Of a stretch of DNA of 64,000 bases, positions 48,101 through 60,400 are shown piece after piece. Position 1 is the stretch's first letter. Each line of letters opens with the position of its first letter. Origin of the DNA: Sternotherus odoratus. Its lineage: Eukaryota; Chordata; Testudines; Kinosternidae. The position numbers were made by a program, and so were the translations under genes. The notes beneath the pieces are model-generated. The model worked only from the letters and a program-made list of their open reading frames with translations. It did not search any database and was not told the DNA's origin. The DNA lies in the NCBI GenBank assembly GCA_032164245.1, contig JAVMKO010000003.1, forward strand, positions 132,873,924-132,937,923, given 5' to 3'.

Positions 48101-51100
48101 CTTCCATTTCCATCCACCCCCCTCCCCTTCTTCCTTAAATATTTCCATGAGTGATTCACAAGAGCCAAACAGGCCTGGTGGAAACCCTGTATATCACTGG
48201 TGGGGGGATTATTGTTGTTGTTCTTTATTGTGTATTTATTTATTTCTGTCTATAGCCTGATTGCTTCAGTGATGTTATGAATTTGCCACATGGGGCTGCT
48301 TGGCTAAGAAAGCACGTTTGCTCTGTTTGTGTTGTAGTATGTACCAGAATCAGTGGACATGCAATCTGACACATCTCTGCACACAAAGAAAGCAAGTCAT
48401 TTGCAAACAAAATCCTGGGGGACAAAAGGAAAGTGTGGAACATGGGATGTAGGTCTTGTCTTGGTGGTACCCTAGCTCCAGTCTGGAGGGGTTTTAGAGA
48501 AGTGCTCTCATCTTGCTGTCTAAATGTGACCTGCCTGACAGTTTTTTAAAAAACGTAACATTAATGCTATACAAGAAAAAGTGCTCTGAGGATGTATTTT
48601 GAAGTGCTGCAGGGGCAGTTCTCTGACTACTTGGTGTCCTGTTGTTAAAAGATTTTGCAGGCTACCAAACATCACATCGGAGGAATGCATTTCAGAAATG
48701 AGCAGAATCATGAAAGCTGTAAATAAAAATGAGCAGAATTTAAAAAGAAAGTAAAGGAAGGGGTGGGGGCAGACAGAGAGGATGGAATTGCGGCCCTTGA
48801 TCCCTTTTATTGTGACTTTTGACCGCAACTGTGTCATTTTGATGTAGTTAAGGGGACTTTAATAAAACATAAAAATTGAGACAGTACCAGAGTCTGTGCA
48901 AGGGAGAGAAAGTTGAATGCCCTTCAAATAAAAGACAGTGAAGAACTATGAACATAGCTCCTTGGTTGTATTAGGGAAGTACATGAGCTGTAGCATGCAG
49001 TTAGTGGGGAAAACGAGATTTTGGAATCTTCTGTTTTCCTTGCCACACCCATCCCATTTTAAATGTGAAGCAATGTAAAGCTTTGATATATTGCATCTCA
49101 AATTCCAAGCTAAAATGTGAGTACTCACAACATAACCCAAGTTTGTACGCATGGACATACAACACTGTATTGCACTTCTGCTGAAAACATCCAAGGGCTT
49201 GGGACCAAGAAATGATTTGTATGGTTACCTTCTTGTTCCCTGTATTTTAAAGTGCCAGTATAACAAGTGAATTTTTAAATTCATAAACTGGAATCTGACA
49301 GGTCTCCCCTAGGGGGACTTTACAATTTAAAATGTTCAAAAGGCAGCAGGAGGTAAACATGGCATTTGATGTGTTCGGTATCAAAATACAGCAAATAAAT
49401 CAATTACAGTAACTGTGCACAATACCTAATTTATTCTGTATTATTTTTCAGAAATTAAGAGGTTACAATTAAAGTACTATATCCATATCTCAAACCTAGC
49501 ACCACTTATTACTGCAACAGTATTTCAATATTAAGTGATCTTAAAGATAGTTCATCTTTCATTTTGAATCCTGAATTTGAATCAGCATTAGAATGTCAGT
49601 GCTGCAAGATAAGGTATAACAAACTAAGTAGACAGCTGAAGGGCTCCTGGTGCAGGTGTTGCTGGGAAGGATATCTTGGTCTGTTCTCAGTAACCTTGTT
49701 TACAGGGACATTTCAGTTGCAACCAGAGTTTCAGCAAGAGGCTGCCTACACTAATGTCTATGAGTTTGAAATTGATCGTGAGTGTCTGTTTCACTATAAA
49801 CATTATATATGCCTTAACAGCATACTCATGCAAAACTTTTCTGGAAGGTTATAGTGTTTTATTAACAGGAAGACACATCTTTGCAATCATATACGATAGA
49901 AAGAAAACGTATTTATAAGATTTGATTTTGGTTTTCTGATGTGCTAGTAATACTGGCTTTTTATATGTTATATATAGGACACACGCACAACATACAGGCT
50001 TTGATTTATTAGATTAGAGTCTCATGGGCTTTGAATGTATTTTGCAGCCCACCAAGTAAGTTTAAGGTAAAATATGAAAATATAGCATTGATGCTGTGAT
50101 TTACTGAATTTTAGATAGCTTGTTTTAAAATTGTATTTGGAAAATTATCCAAATGTAGAGACTTGGTGTTAAATGCCAGCAGCCACATTAATGAAGAAAA
50201 ATGCTGTTGAAATACTTCTGAATAATAAATAGGATATGTAATGGTCAACCGCAAGATTAAAATTTTACAGTGTTTTTATGGCTCTAAATTGGCTGCATTG
50301 TAAACCATGCTTACTATTCTATTAAGTCATCATACTTTTCAATTATTTAACATTTCTAGACAGGCAATATAGTATGGTCTTCATTGTGCATATCAGAAAA
50401 TTATATATAAGGTAGTAATTGCTTGTTGTTAGTATGTGAGGACTTCATTTTGGATCAGGGTTGAATTTTAACTTAGGACAAATATTACCAAGTATGCACA
50501 TGGAAAAATAATATGGAAATAGTCCTACTCCTATGAAATGGGGATAGTTACTGTGCTGAAATGTACCTGATACAATCTCTGATCCACTCACTAAGAAACC
50601 TTGACAGTATCTGCCTTCCAGGTACTGCACATTTGGAAATACTATATCTCCATTTAAATGCAGATCTTCGGTTTTCTCCAGGGGGCAGTTGGTGAATCTT
50701 TCGATTGAACCAGTGGTACTAGAAAAACTAACTGAAGATTTCCCCACGAACAAGAGACTCTTTCAAGTCTGCCTGTATGAAATAATGATTATAAATTTTT
50801 CTGAATATTGCAGTTTTATATTGATTTTAAATACCTTTCAAAAAATCAAACTAAGGAAATAGTGCATTTTACTCAAACAAAGCAGTTTTATGTTTCCACG
50901 CTTATGTGGGAGTCTGAGGAGATATTATAAACGTTAAAATAAGTTCTTTGTTTTTACACGGGCATTGTGTTTGCATGCAAATTTAATCAAATGGACAGGG
51001 CGTTCTTCCTCTGATTTTGACCTAGATTCCTTCTGATTATTCCTAGACAACTAATACCTCGTTATTTCCCACTGTGAAAATAGGTGAGCAACTGTTGATG

Positions 51101-53159
51101 CTCTCTAGGTGTGGCCTCATGGGTAATGGGCATGTGCAGTTAACTCCATCCCTCCTCAAAAACTTCATTACGAGAGCAGTGTGAAAAATGGTGCTCCACC
51201 AACCAGGAGATTATGCAAATATTTTCCTTGGTTTTGATCCAAGTGGGTTTGCATCCTTGGGGTGTGGGGCCCAAACAAATCCAACATCTCACAGCCAAAC
51301 CCTATTACAGCTTCTGAGTTTATTCCAGTTGACATGTTGAAAACAGGAATGTTGGCTGGTTTCTATGATAAATCGGGTCATGTTTGCTTGAAGCAGAAGC
51401 CAGCATTATGAGAACCCAGGTCCAGATTTTCGCATCTAGGCCAATATTCATCTAAAACTCAATGGTCGTTCATGGTCATTAGGAATCAGTCCTACTCCCA
51501 CTGAAGTTAATGGTGACTATTCTCATTGATTTCAAAGGAAAAAACATCAGACCCTTAACAAATGTTTCCACAAAAATGCTCAGAGTTCAGAGTTTCTAAT
51601 GGAAACCAAAACTAGGCAAGTTTCTTACGCAAACATTTTATGTGTCTTAGTTAAATATGTGAGGCCTAACTCGCCTTTCACTTAATGCCAGTGTCGCTCC
51701 TTGGACATCAATGGAATTACTCCTAGTTGGCAAAGGTATGAGTGAGAGGAGAATCAGGCCCAAGAGTTTCATGGCACGTACCCTTTTATTAGCATGTCGA
51801 TCAATAAAAATGATCCTTTTCTGTAAACTCGTGGTAAGACTAGCTTGTTGGTGTGAGTTAAGATTGGCACTTACTTCACAAAAGCATTTTTTCTTTTTTA
51901 ATATGTGGGCACAGTCCCTTATTAAAACCCAGAACTAAGGGAAAAGAAAATGGAACTTTTTTCAAACAGCTTTTCTGATGGGGAATCTAGTGGCAGTTGC
52001 TTTGAAGCATGTGTAATTGATTATCATACATTTATTTTAAAAAAGCAGACATAACAGAGAATCTAACATGATGTTTTAGAATATCTCTGCTCCCCACAAT
52101 GTTCTTGAGAAAAATGTAAGATTGCAGGCATCATTTCATGCCCTGTATGTTTTTGAACATAAATCAAAGAAATTGTTAGAGAGTTATAGATGTTCATAGT
52201 GACTGTAGCTATAATAAACACATGCAGTATATATTTTCCAAGCTGTTTTGTATGGGTGAAAAGCTGAAGCTGACATTTTGTACGAACAATTCAACTTAAT
52301 CACTGAAAATTTATTTCCTAGTTAGTGTGGATTACCAGTGTAGCATAAAGTCATACACCTTGGCTTAAGTTCATCTGGTTTTGAAGCTGTGGTTAAAGCC
52401 GGGAAAGAATTTAAATTAGATTTAGATGCCTAGAATTATTTATCCCAAATGTCACAGTTACAGTAATGCCTCTGTGGTGGTAGTTATAGCTATGTTAAGT
52501 AGTATTTATATCTATATTTTTATTAGTGCTGTTATTTTATTATTTATACATGGCTCAGGAGTGTGGTGGGCATGCTACAGAACAAGAAAAAGGCCACAAA
52601 TGAAAAATCATACAATCTAAATTTTATGCAAGACACAAAAAGTGAGGGTAATAAAATGGGGCTGATGGGACAATGGAAGGGGATGTGGGCAAGGATTATA
52701 ACAACAAGCTCACATGTTTACTCAGTTTAGACAAGTGTATATCTTGATGGTTCTATTAATTTTGATTAAATGTTTGTAGCTGACAAAAGCAGAAGTGAAT
52801 TTGTAGGAGGAATTTGAATGAGGAGAACATGGTGACTTGGTTGAACAGGAATTAGGAAGGTATATCGTGCATGGAAGAATATACAGAAGGTGGAGGAGGA
52901 AGAGGAAGGAAAAGATTGCATGGTGCTCTGATTGCATGGTGATGGGGACAATATAAATGCCTAGACTGGAGACTGAAAGAACTATATGAATCTGATTCTG
53001 CAGCTTTTATTTGGGCAAAACACATATTGATTGAATTAAAACTGTACGATTGGTTTCTTCGGTCCTGATCATGCAAACACTTACTACTGATTGTAGTTCT
53101 TACTACTTCGAGTACTCCTATTGAATTCAAAGGAACTATTGCTCTTGTGGATAAAGTTG
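48101..53159. other. Intergenic, AT-rich, no gene recognised
   Basis: A stretch of about 5 kb with few recognisable repeats. Possible old foldback-type words occur at 51,480-51,560. No exon or RNA gene was recognised. Low repeat content next to a CpG island makes buried conserved enhancers possible, but this is not shown. Confidence 0.45.
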
Positions 53160-53488
53160 TGTGGTTAAGCAATATTACCAACCCCAGCAATTCAAAAATC
53201 ATGAGTATGGCTCCTAAAATCATGAGATTAGCTTAAAAATCATGTTGTTTTTTTAACAATCATAAATCTTGGTGTTGTAGTTGGATTCTTCAGGGTGCAC
53301 TTGAATCACATTTTCAGCCTTTATCCTGCAACTGCAAGGGCTATAAACTTCTTTTTAAAAAAAAACGAAAGCGAGAATCTCACATTATCACTTCAGGTGC
53401 TGGGGCTTTAAGAAAAACAACAGATATCACAAGACCCATCATGGAATGGCAAGAATCAGTACCACTGCTTAAATGTTGGCAGCACTAG
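53160..53488. mobile_element. Probable MITE, 'TTGGCAACACT' type
   Basis: Several ATCATGAG words follow CAATATTACCAACCCC at the left, and AAATGTTGGCAGCACTAG ends the right side. I know the pairing of 'ttgccaac...atcatgag' with 'gttggcaacact' from reptile repeats. The copy is diverged. Confidence 0.5.
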
Positions 53489-54694
53489 CCCCATGTGCGA
53501 TTTACACAATATGATTTTTTTTATTTATGATAAAGACCTGTTTTTAGGGACACCTTCACACTGTGTGATTGAAACTAATGAGTTTTTAAAGATGTTACAG
53601 ATCAGGGATTTGGGGGGGCTGGTCCCTGCCTCAGCCTCATTATGGACAGGTGTTCCTGTGCATGAGCCCCCAGCTCTGTGCAGTTAAGTCAGCCCACTCC
53701 TATTGTGTGCTAATCTAAATAACTTTCCCTTATCCCTCTCTCCTCATACTCCACTTCTGTACACTATTAAGGTGTGTCGCCCTCCTTCACTGCAGGATTC
53801 CATTGTTATTGTCCCCAAGAAGGTCTTTGCTTCTCTGGCCCCTGCCATGTGCCACTCTCTCCTCCTTCCCACTAAAGAGCAGACAGAGGGACCCTGTGGC
53901 CCAGGAGCAGGCATTGGTTTCCATGTGGGAAGAGTTGCAAGGAGCAGCTGGACCTGTGCACTCTTCACTGGAGGGAGTGGAACCTCCCAGGCTGTGAAGA
54001 ACTCAACCACTCAGGGCCTGCTCCACTCCCAGCTCTCCCTCCATTTCCATTAATAATGTAGGGAGCCAGTCTATTTGCTCCTTACCCAGCTCTTGTCCTC
54101 CATATGTATGTTGGCTCTTACTCTCCCTCCCTGGTAGCTTCTCATCTCTCTCTGCTCCTTGCAGGAGGGGAGGAAGGATGAGAGTGCAGGAGATCCCAGA
54201 GCTGCTGGAGAAATGGTCTCCTCCATCCTCTACCCTACCCCATCAGCCAGCTGCTACCTCTGCCTCAAAGTGGGCACTTCTGGAGAATGAAGTGCAGGGA
54301 CAGGGAGGGGGAGACAGCTGTGACCACCAATGGGGTATACTTGAGAGGTCTGGGGGAAGATGGGCTTTTGAAAACCCGGTGTGCTGGGTTGTTGGGTTCC
54401 ATGCGGGCTCAGGATGTGCTGTCAGAAGAGGGGAAGGGGAGTCTCATTTATACAGATGCAGTGGCTGGGAAATCCCACACGGGAGACATAAAGAGTGGAT
54501 GCTAATCCTGGCTGGATGTCCTCCCCAGGTGTGTGGGGTGGATTTTGTCATGCCCACTAATTTTAGAAAATGACAACTGCATAAATCCAGAGTACTGGGC
54601 TTTAGGCAGGACTCAGGAAAGTCAGTCTTTGTGGATAAGAACTTCTGCACATAAAGGCTTTTGGGCAGTAATCCTGACTCACTGAAATCTTTAT
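53489..54694. other. Intergenic, no gene recognised
   Basis: The frames at 53,703-54,053 and 54,178-54,573 show no domain I know. Confidence 0.4.
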
Positions 54695-55140
54695 CTTCAT
54701 AAAGACTTTATTATTGATTGAATGAATTCATGCCTACAGGTCCCAACTGACAAGAGGATCCCATTACATTGGGCACTGTACATGCATAAATTAGAGACAA
54801 ATCCTGCCCTGAAGAGATCAATCAAAATAGATAGGATAGAGAAAGGGTGGGAGAAGGGGATATAACATAAGAATATTGGGAACTGAAGCAATAGTGATTT
54901 GCCCAAATCACATAGGAAGACTATGGCAGAATCAGGAGTTGAACTCAGAGCTTCTGAGTTTCAGTCCACTGTCTTCCTCCCAAACATTATCCCCATTTCA
55001 CAGATTGAGAAACAGGCACAGAGACTCTGCTCCCGCTGAAGTCAATGGCAAAACTCTTTTTGACTTTAGCGGTGCAGGATCAGAAAGGTAAAGTATTTTG
55101 TTCAAAGTCACACAGCAGAACCAGGACTCCTGAGTTCTCA
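54695..55140 (-). mobile_element. tRNA-derived SINE(s), reverse orientation
   Basis: Two successive MIR-like cores in complement: ATTTGCCCAAATCACATAGG with GTTGAACTCAGAGCTTCTG, then GTCACACAGCAGAACCAGG with ACTCCTGAGTTCTCAG. The 5' part (GCACTGTACATGCATAAATT) matches the 3' half of related SINEs. Confidence 0.6.
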
Positions 55141-55141
55141 G

Positions 55142-55855
55142 TTAGGGCATGTCTTCACTAGGACTTAACGTCGACTTTAACGACGTTAAGTCGAACTAAA
55201 GGTGTACCTGTCTTCACAGGCATGCCCTTAAAGTCGATTTAAAGGGCCCTCAAAATCTACTTTGTAACTCCTGCTTGACGAGATAAGTAAGGCTAAAATC
55301 AACTTCTCTAGGTCTATTTTGAGTAAGTGAAGAGGCATCTGATGTTAAGCCTCCGACCTCCGAGCAGCCCCGCGGACCCCCCGCCCGCCCGAGCAGCCCC
55401 GCGCCGGACCCCCGCTCACCCAAGCAGCTCCGCGAACCCCCCCGCCTGCCCAAGCAGCTCCGTGAACCCCCCCGCCCGCCCGAGCAGCCCCGCGCCGGAC
55501 CCCCCCGCCTGCCAGAGCAGCCCCGTGAACCCCCCCGCCCGCCCGAGCAGCCCGGCGCCGGCTCCCCCCCGCTCGGGCGGGGGGGTCCGGCGCGGGGCTG
55601 CTTGGGCAAGCGGGGGGGTTCGCGGGGCTACTCTGGCAGGCGGGGGGGGGAGGGGTCTGGCGCGGGGCTGCTCGGGCGGGCGGGGGGGTTTGCGGAGCTG
55701 CTTGGGTGCCCCTGCAAAAGTTTACGGACAGACAGTGTCGACCACTGTCGACCTGCTGTCCTGGTGGGGACACACTGATTCGATTTTCTAAAGTCGAGTT
55801 TAGAAAATCGAATCAAGGGAAATTGACCTAGTCCTGTAGTGAAGACATACCCTTA
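55142..55855. mobile_element. PIF/Harbinger-like MITE with GC minisatellite core
   Basis: A TTA duplication flanks both ends (55,142-55,144 and 55,853-55,855). The ends GGGCATGTCTTCACTA and TAGTGAAGACATACCC are near-perfect inverted repeats. Inside the left end is a hairpin (ACTTAACGTCG / CGACGTTAAGT, 55,163-55,191), and inside the right end a perfect 17-bp-arm hairpin (55,776-55,815, loop GTCGAG). The centre is a GC-rich tandem array. Length is 714 bp with no coding. Confidence 0.85.
55355..55715. repeat. GC minisatellite with switched orientation
   Basis: Units of about 33 bp, core CGCCCGCCCGAGCAGCCCCG plus CGCCGGACCCCC-type ends. On the left half (to about 55,567) the C-rich strand is plus; in the right half the units run inverted (GGGGGGTCCGGCGCGGGGC). 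The array is therefore one large palindrome. Confidence 0.85.
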
Positions 55856-56194
55856 GTAGCACCGCACTGGCTCTTTTACGTCAATGTAAAAGAGATTTCT
55901 TCCCCCAGCGGGAGATGTTAACTCACTTTCCCAGTGGAGACACTAAAGGAGCTGACAAGCTCCTCTTCTCCCACAGGAAACTCTGGGAAGGCAGCAATTG
56001 TTTGAAGGTTTTTTGTTGTGGAGGAAGATATATATGTTGGATGTTAATGATGGTCTCTTGATGCAGACTGCCTGTTACCATTATAATTTGGGACAGGTGA
56101 CCACTTTCTTAACCAAACAGATTGATTAAAAAATTCAAGGAACATGTGATCTGATTTTTCACAGGTGTTGAAATTCAGGCCTGTAATACATCCA

Positions 56195-56870
56195 TTAGGG
56201 CTGCCAACACTCTAATCACACAAAACCAAACACCCTAGCCCTGCCCCTTCCCCGAGACCATGCCCCCTTTCCCACCAGTTCCTTGAGGCCCTGACCCCAG
56301 CTCATTACATTCCCCCTCCCCCAGTTGCTCCCTTTCCCCCACCCTCATTCCCTTTCACTGGGCTGGGACAGGGGGTTGGAATGCAGGAGGGGGTGAGGGC
56401 TCTAATTGGGGGTGAGGACTTCAGAGTAGAGCCAGAAATGAGGGGTTCAGGGTGTGGGATCTGGGCTGGGGCAGGGAGTTGGGGTGAGGGAGGGGCTCTG
56501 GGCTGGGGATGAGTGGTTTGAGTGCATGAGGGGCTCCAGGCTGGGAGTGGGGCCAAGGGATTTGGAATGTGGGAGGGGACTGTGGGTTGAGTCAGGGGGT
56601 TTGGGAGGAGGAGTGGGTTCTGGCCTGGGGCCAGGGATGAAGGGTTTGGGTTGCACAAGGGGGTTACAGGCTGCGGGGGTGGGGCCAAGGGATTTGGAGC
56701 GCAAGAGAGTGCTGTGGGTTGAGGCAGGGGGTTTGGGATGTGGGAGGGGGTGAGGGCTCTGGGCTGGGAGTACTGGCTCTGGGGTGGGTCCAGGGTTGAG
56801 AGGTTTGGGGTACAGGAGGGGGCTCAGGGTTGGAGGAGCCATAAACTATCTTGCAAACATCCAGATCAAA
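56195..56870. mobile_element. Unnamed repeat with G-rich minisatellite
   Basis: Starts TTAGGGCTGCCAACACTCTAATC and CACAAAACCAAACACCCTAG, wording I know from turtle repeats, then passes into a G-rich array (next entry). The boundary on the right is uncertain. Confidence 0.5.
56376..56835 (+). repeat. G-rich minisatellite
   Basis: Diverged units of about 60 bp that repeat GGGAGGGG, GCTCTGGGCTGGGG and GGGTTTGGGATGTGGG. They produce false proline-rich frames on the minus strand. Confidence 0.8.
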
Positions 56871-59424
56871 ATACACAATAACTCTTCTTTACTGGACTTT
56901 GAGTGTGTTTAAAAATTGAACCATATTACATTTCCTTTTGATTTTCATGTTTGGGGCCCGAAAAAGAGAAAACTGACCTCCCTTTAAAAAAACCCCATCT
57001 TACATGCTGTTCAGTCATGTTCTAATTGCAACGTATGCATGTTCCAGTTACTATTTTGAACAGTAATAGGGGGGAAATGTTACAGTAAAAAATCAAGATT
57101 AATGATGATAAAAATAATTACCCACAAAGTGTGTTGCTCAGTTTGAGTTGCAGCTCCTTACTACAGAAGTCCATATAGTTCCTGCGAACTGTTTCAAAAT
57201 ACTGTTTTTCTGATTTTATTTGTTTACTTGGACATCACTAAAAAATTGAGACCCATATCAAAATTCTGAACTTTCTCCTTCCTTAACCAAAACTTGGATC
57301 TAAGTTTTGGTTAAGTCTGCTATAAAAATAGTAGCCAGCTCTGCAGTTTGGCTTTGAAACAGGCTTCTGAATCCGTGCAAAGTTTTTGGTTGTTGGAATC
57401 GGAGGATTTTATTCTAGTGGAAATGTGCCAGAAAGTTTGACATAGGACACTGGTGGGGAAAGAAGAAAAACAAATCATTTGCTCTATATCTGAAAGAAAG
57501 CTAAGAAAAGAGTGTGGCTGATGGAAGACAGGGTTAGAATGAATTTAGGACCAGCACAGGTTGTGTATGGCACCTTCTATAACAGTTCCAACACATAACT
57601 TGCCTTAGGTCACAGCTAACACCTTATCACCTGCAAAGACCACAATCAAGACAAAGCAAAACATACTTGGACAAATACTACACTCCTTATTCAGTCCTGA
57701 CAAAACTCCGTAGAAATAAATGGGAGTTTTGCTTGTATCAGGAGCGATTAAGGACTGCAGGATTTCAGCTCATTGTTAGCAAAAGTGACACATTAATACA
57801 CAATTTAAAAAGTCCTCCTGAACATGCAGCAAACCCACTTATTTTAATTGTGTGAAGTTGTCCAAGGTTGCTTTGCTCTCCAGAGCCTGGCACTAGCTCC
57901 AGTGAAATGTGATGCCATTGGTTTTCAGTAAAGGTTTCTTTCTGCAGGGCTGCAAACAGAGATCAGCTGCTACTGTGTATACACAACTAGGGAGCAAATC
58001 AACCAGCATATTTAAGCAGCCTTTTTAACCCTGAGACTTTCCAAGATTTTTTCTTTACACAGGAAGTTTTCTTTCTATTGTCAGATTTAGCACTTTGCTC
58101 ATGTAATCAGATCAGAGCTAGGATCATTGCTGCACAGTAGAAAGACTTCCTTAAGACATTTGTCCTTGAAACTGCACCAAACTCTTGGAAGAACCCAGAA
58201 CCCGTAAGTATGTATGATTTAGGCAACAATAGCACAGTGCAAAGCTGCAATCAACCATTATACAATATCCGATTAGCAGTGCAGTAGGGATTTTTTTTTC
58301 CAGACGTTATGTTACATTCATTTTCAATTCGTTCTGAGGAAACAAATCAATTCGGGCTTCTGATACAGTGACTTTGCAGTAATATGTTTGATTTAACTGT
58401 TTGTTGCTCTCATGTATCTTGTGGGACAATTATTGTAGCCAGCAAACAGTAGAGAACTTCTTTTATAGTATTGGGCATTATAAATGTGTGTGGTCTCCAT
58501 TTGTAAATAAGTTTTTTTGATTGTTTGTTTGTTTTTTCAACTGCACTCCACAATGAACAATAAATAACAGGGCAAGTAGAATTAGTTCACGTAGTCCTTA
58601 AGAGCAATAAAACATATTAGTTTGCAGGCTTAATTTAGTAGTAAAGAACATTCCACTGTTGTTTTGTCTTAATTGAATTCTACTCAGTGCTGTCTATTCT
58701 GTGTTTTACTATCTTGTATGTGTCTGTTTAAGTTACTTTGCTGGGACTGCAGTGTGGTTAGACCTGTGTTTAAGCACTATTTATATTCCAGGCACATTCC
58801 TGGTAAAATAAGTGCTCAAGATTTAAAAGCTTAAAAAAGGATAGTTTTATTAGCCTTGAAAGCTAGAGAAGGCACAACATGGATGATGTAGACCATAGAA
58901 CCTAAGTCTCCCATGCACTAAGTCAGATCTTAACACGTCCGCTCTTGCAACTACAACTAATAAAAGCCTTGAGCTCCCTTTCTATAAATTTTTAATATGC
59001 AACAATACTTTTGTTTATAAGATTAATTTCTCCCAGGTTAGGCTGATTGATAGCTGGATTGTGGTTTCTTAAGAGCTTTCTCCATGAAACTCACAGAAGA
59101 GCTGCATTCCATTTAACTAGTGAATGTAAAAACTGGTAACCATGGATTCAGCCACCACTAACTGCCGGGTGCAATGACTTGTTGTAAACAATACAAATGA
59201 GCCAGGGTAGCAGAATCAACCAGACATGAAATGATTTTAATAGAAATTACGGTAAAGGTCATGTGATACTGTATCAGCTTGTGTTCAGTATTAAAGGGAA
59301 AGTATTTCAATTTTTCAGGTTCAATTTAAACTGTATATCTCCACCGGCCCCACTGTTGCACCAGATCCACTGAAGGGGAAAAAACACTCTCAGGAAATGT
59401 TTCTGTTTAATTACATATTATGAC
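56871..59424. other. Intergenic, AT-rich, no gene recognised
   Basis: A short perfect inverted pair AACCAAAACTTGGATC / GATCTAAGTTTTGGTT lies at about 57,285-57,313. No exon was recognised. Confidence 0.45.
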
Positions 59425-59556
59425 TTAGGCCATGATCCTGAAAACACCTATGCACATGGTTAACTCCTGTGAGTAGTCCATTAAACTAAAAATCAGTGTG
59501 ACCACTCGTGCTTACAATTAAGGGTATGCACAAGTATTTGTAGGATCAGACCCTAA
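59425..59556. mobile_element. Foldback MITE
   Basis: Ends TTAGGCCATGATCCTG and TAGGATCAGACCCTAA are inverted, and the interior is partly palindromic (CCTATGCACATGG against GGGTATGCACAAG). Confidence 0.6.
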
Positions 59557-60294
59557 GTAGGTAAGTTACTATACAAAACATCTTTGTAATTTAAAGAAAC
59601 AGTCAATTAATGCTGAAATTGAATTGCAAAATAGAAGTTTTTGTATTTTGAGAAGAAGGATAATAGGTTATTTCTGTCATGGAGGTTTTAAGTGTTATGA
59701 CTTTCATTTCTCATTTACCATTTCCCAATCCCTGGTCTTAATTTATAGCCTCTGTCTTTTGGAGAACTGATAAACCAATGGTGTCAGCTAGGATAATGCT
59801 GCATGATGTTAGGCACATGCAGAACATGTTAGCAGTGGTGTGTCTTATCTCAAGATTTTCCATCCCATCAAATCTTTGCTAACTCCTGAATGTCATGTAC
59901 CTCATCACTCACAAATTCTAACCATCACCAAATCCCTTTCCATGTGTGTATATGTATACATATGTGTGTCTGTATTTTCATTTCCACCTTCCAATCAAGC
60001 CTTTCTCAAAGCCTACAACATTCAACTATTATATCTTCCACTAATCTAAGGTGCTTTCCTTTGCCACATCTGTGCTAACCATGTAGAGTTTGTAAAACAG
60101 AACATAATAATAAAACCAAACAAAAATACCCAAGGTTTGTCATATAACAACTCCAATGACTGTAAATCTAAGTCCACAATTCCCACATCCCAAAAGACTC
60201 TCCCCTAAGAACTTTAACCCTCTTCTATTGTTTTTGTCACCCCCTCTATCAACTCTCTGTGGTTTCTTGTACATATTATGTCTTAATGTTATCT
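59557..60294. other. Intergenic, no gene recognised
   Basis: Contains short GTGTATATG runs near 59,945. Nothing else can be supported. Confidence 0.4.
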
Positions 60295-60400
60295 AGATGA
60301 ATACAACTGTAAGCTCTGTGGGCAGGGAACTTGACTTATTTCTATGACTGTAAAGTGTCACACACAGCTATGTCATATCAGTAATGATAATATATAGAGA
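60295..60400 (+). mobile_element. L2/L3-type LINE 3' tail
   Basis: AACTGTAAGCTCTGTGGGCAGGGAACTTG and AATGATAATATATAG follow the order of the L2-type 3' end, with decay. Confidence 0.5.

Noticed and set aside
55327..55791. Long Arg/Pro/Ala-rich frames on both strands
   Set aside because: Products of the GC minisatellite inside the Harbinger-like element.
56305..56842. Proline-rich minus-strand frames
   Set aside because: Products of the G-rich minisatellite; periodic and low complexity.
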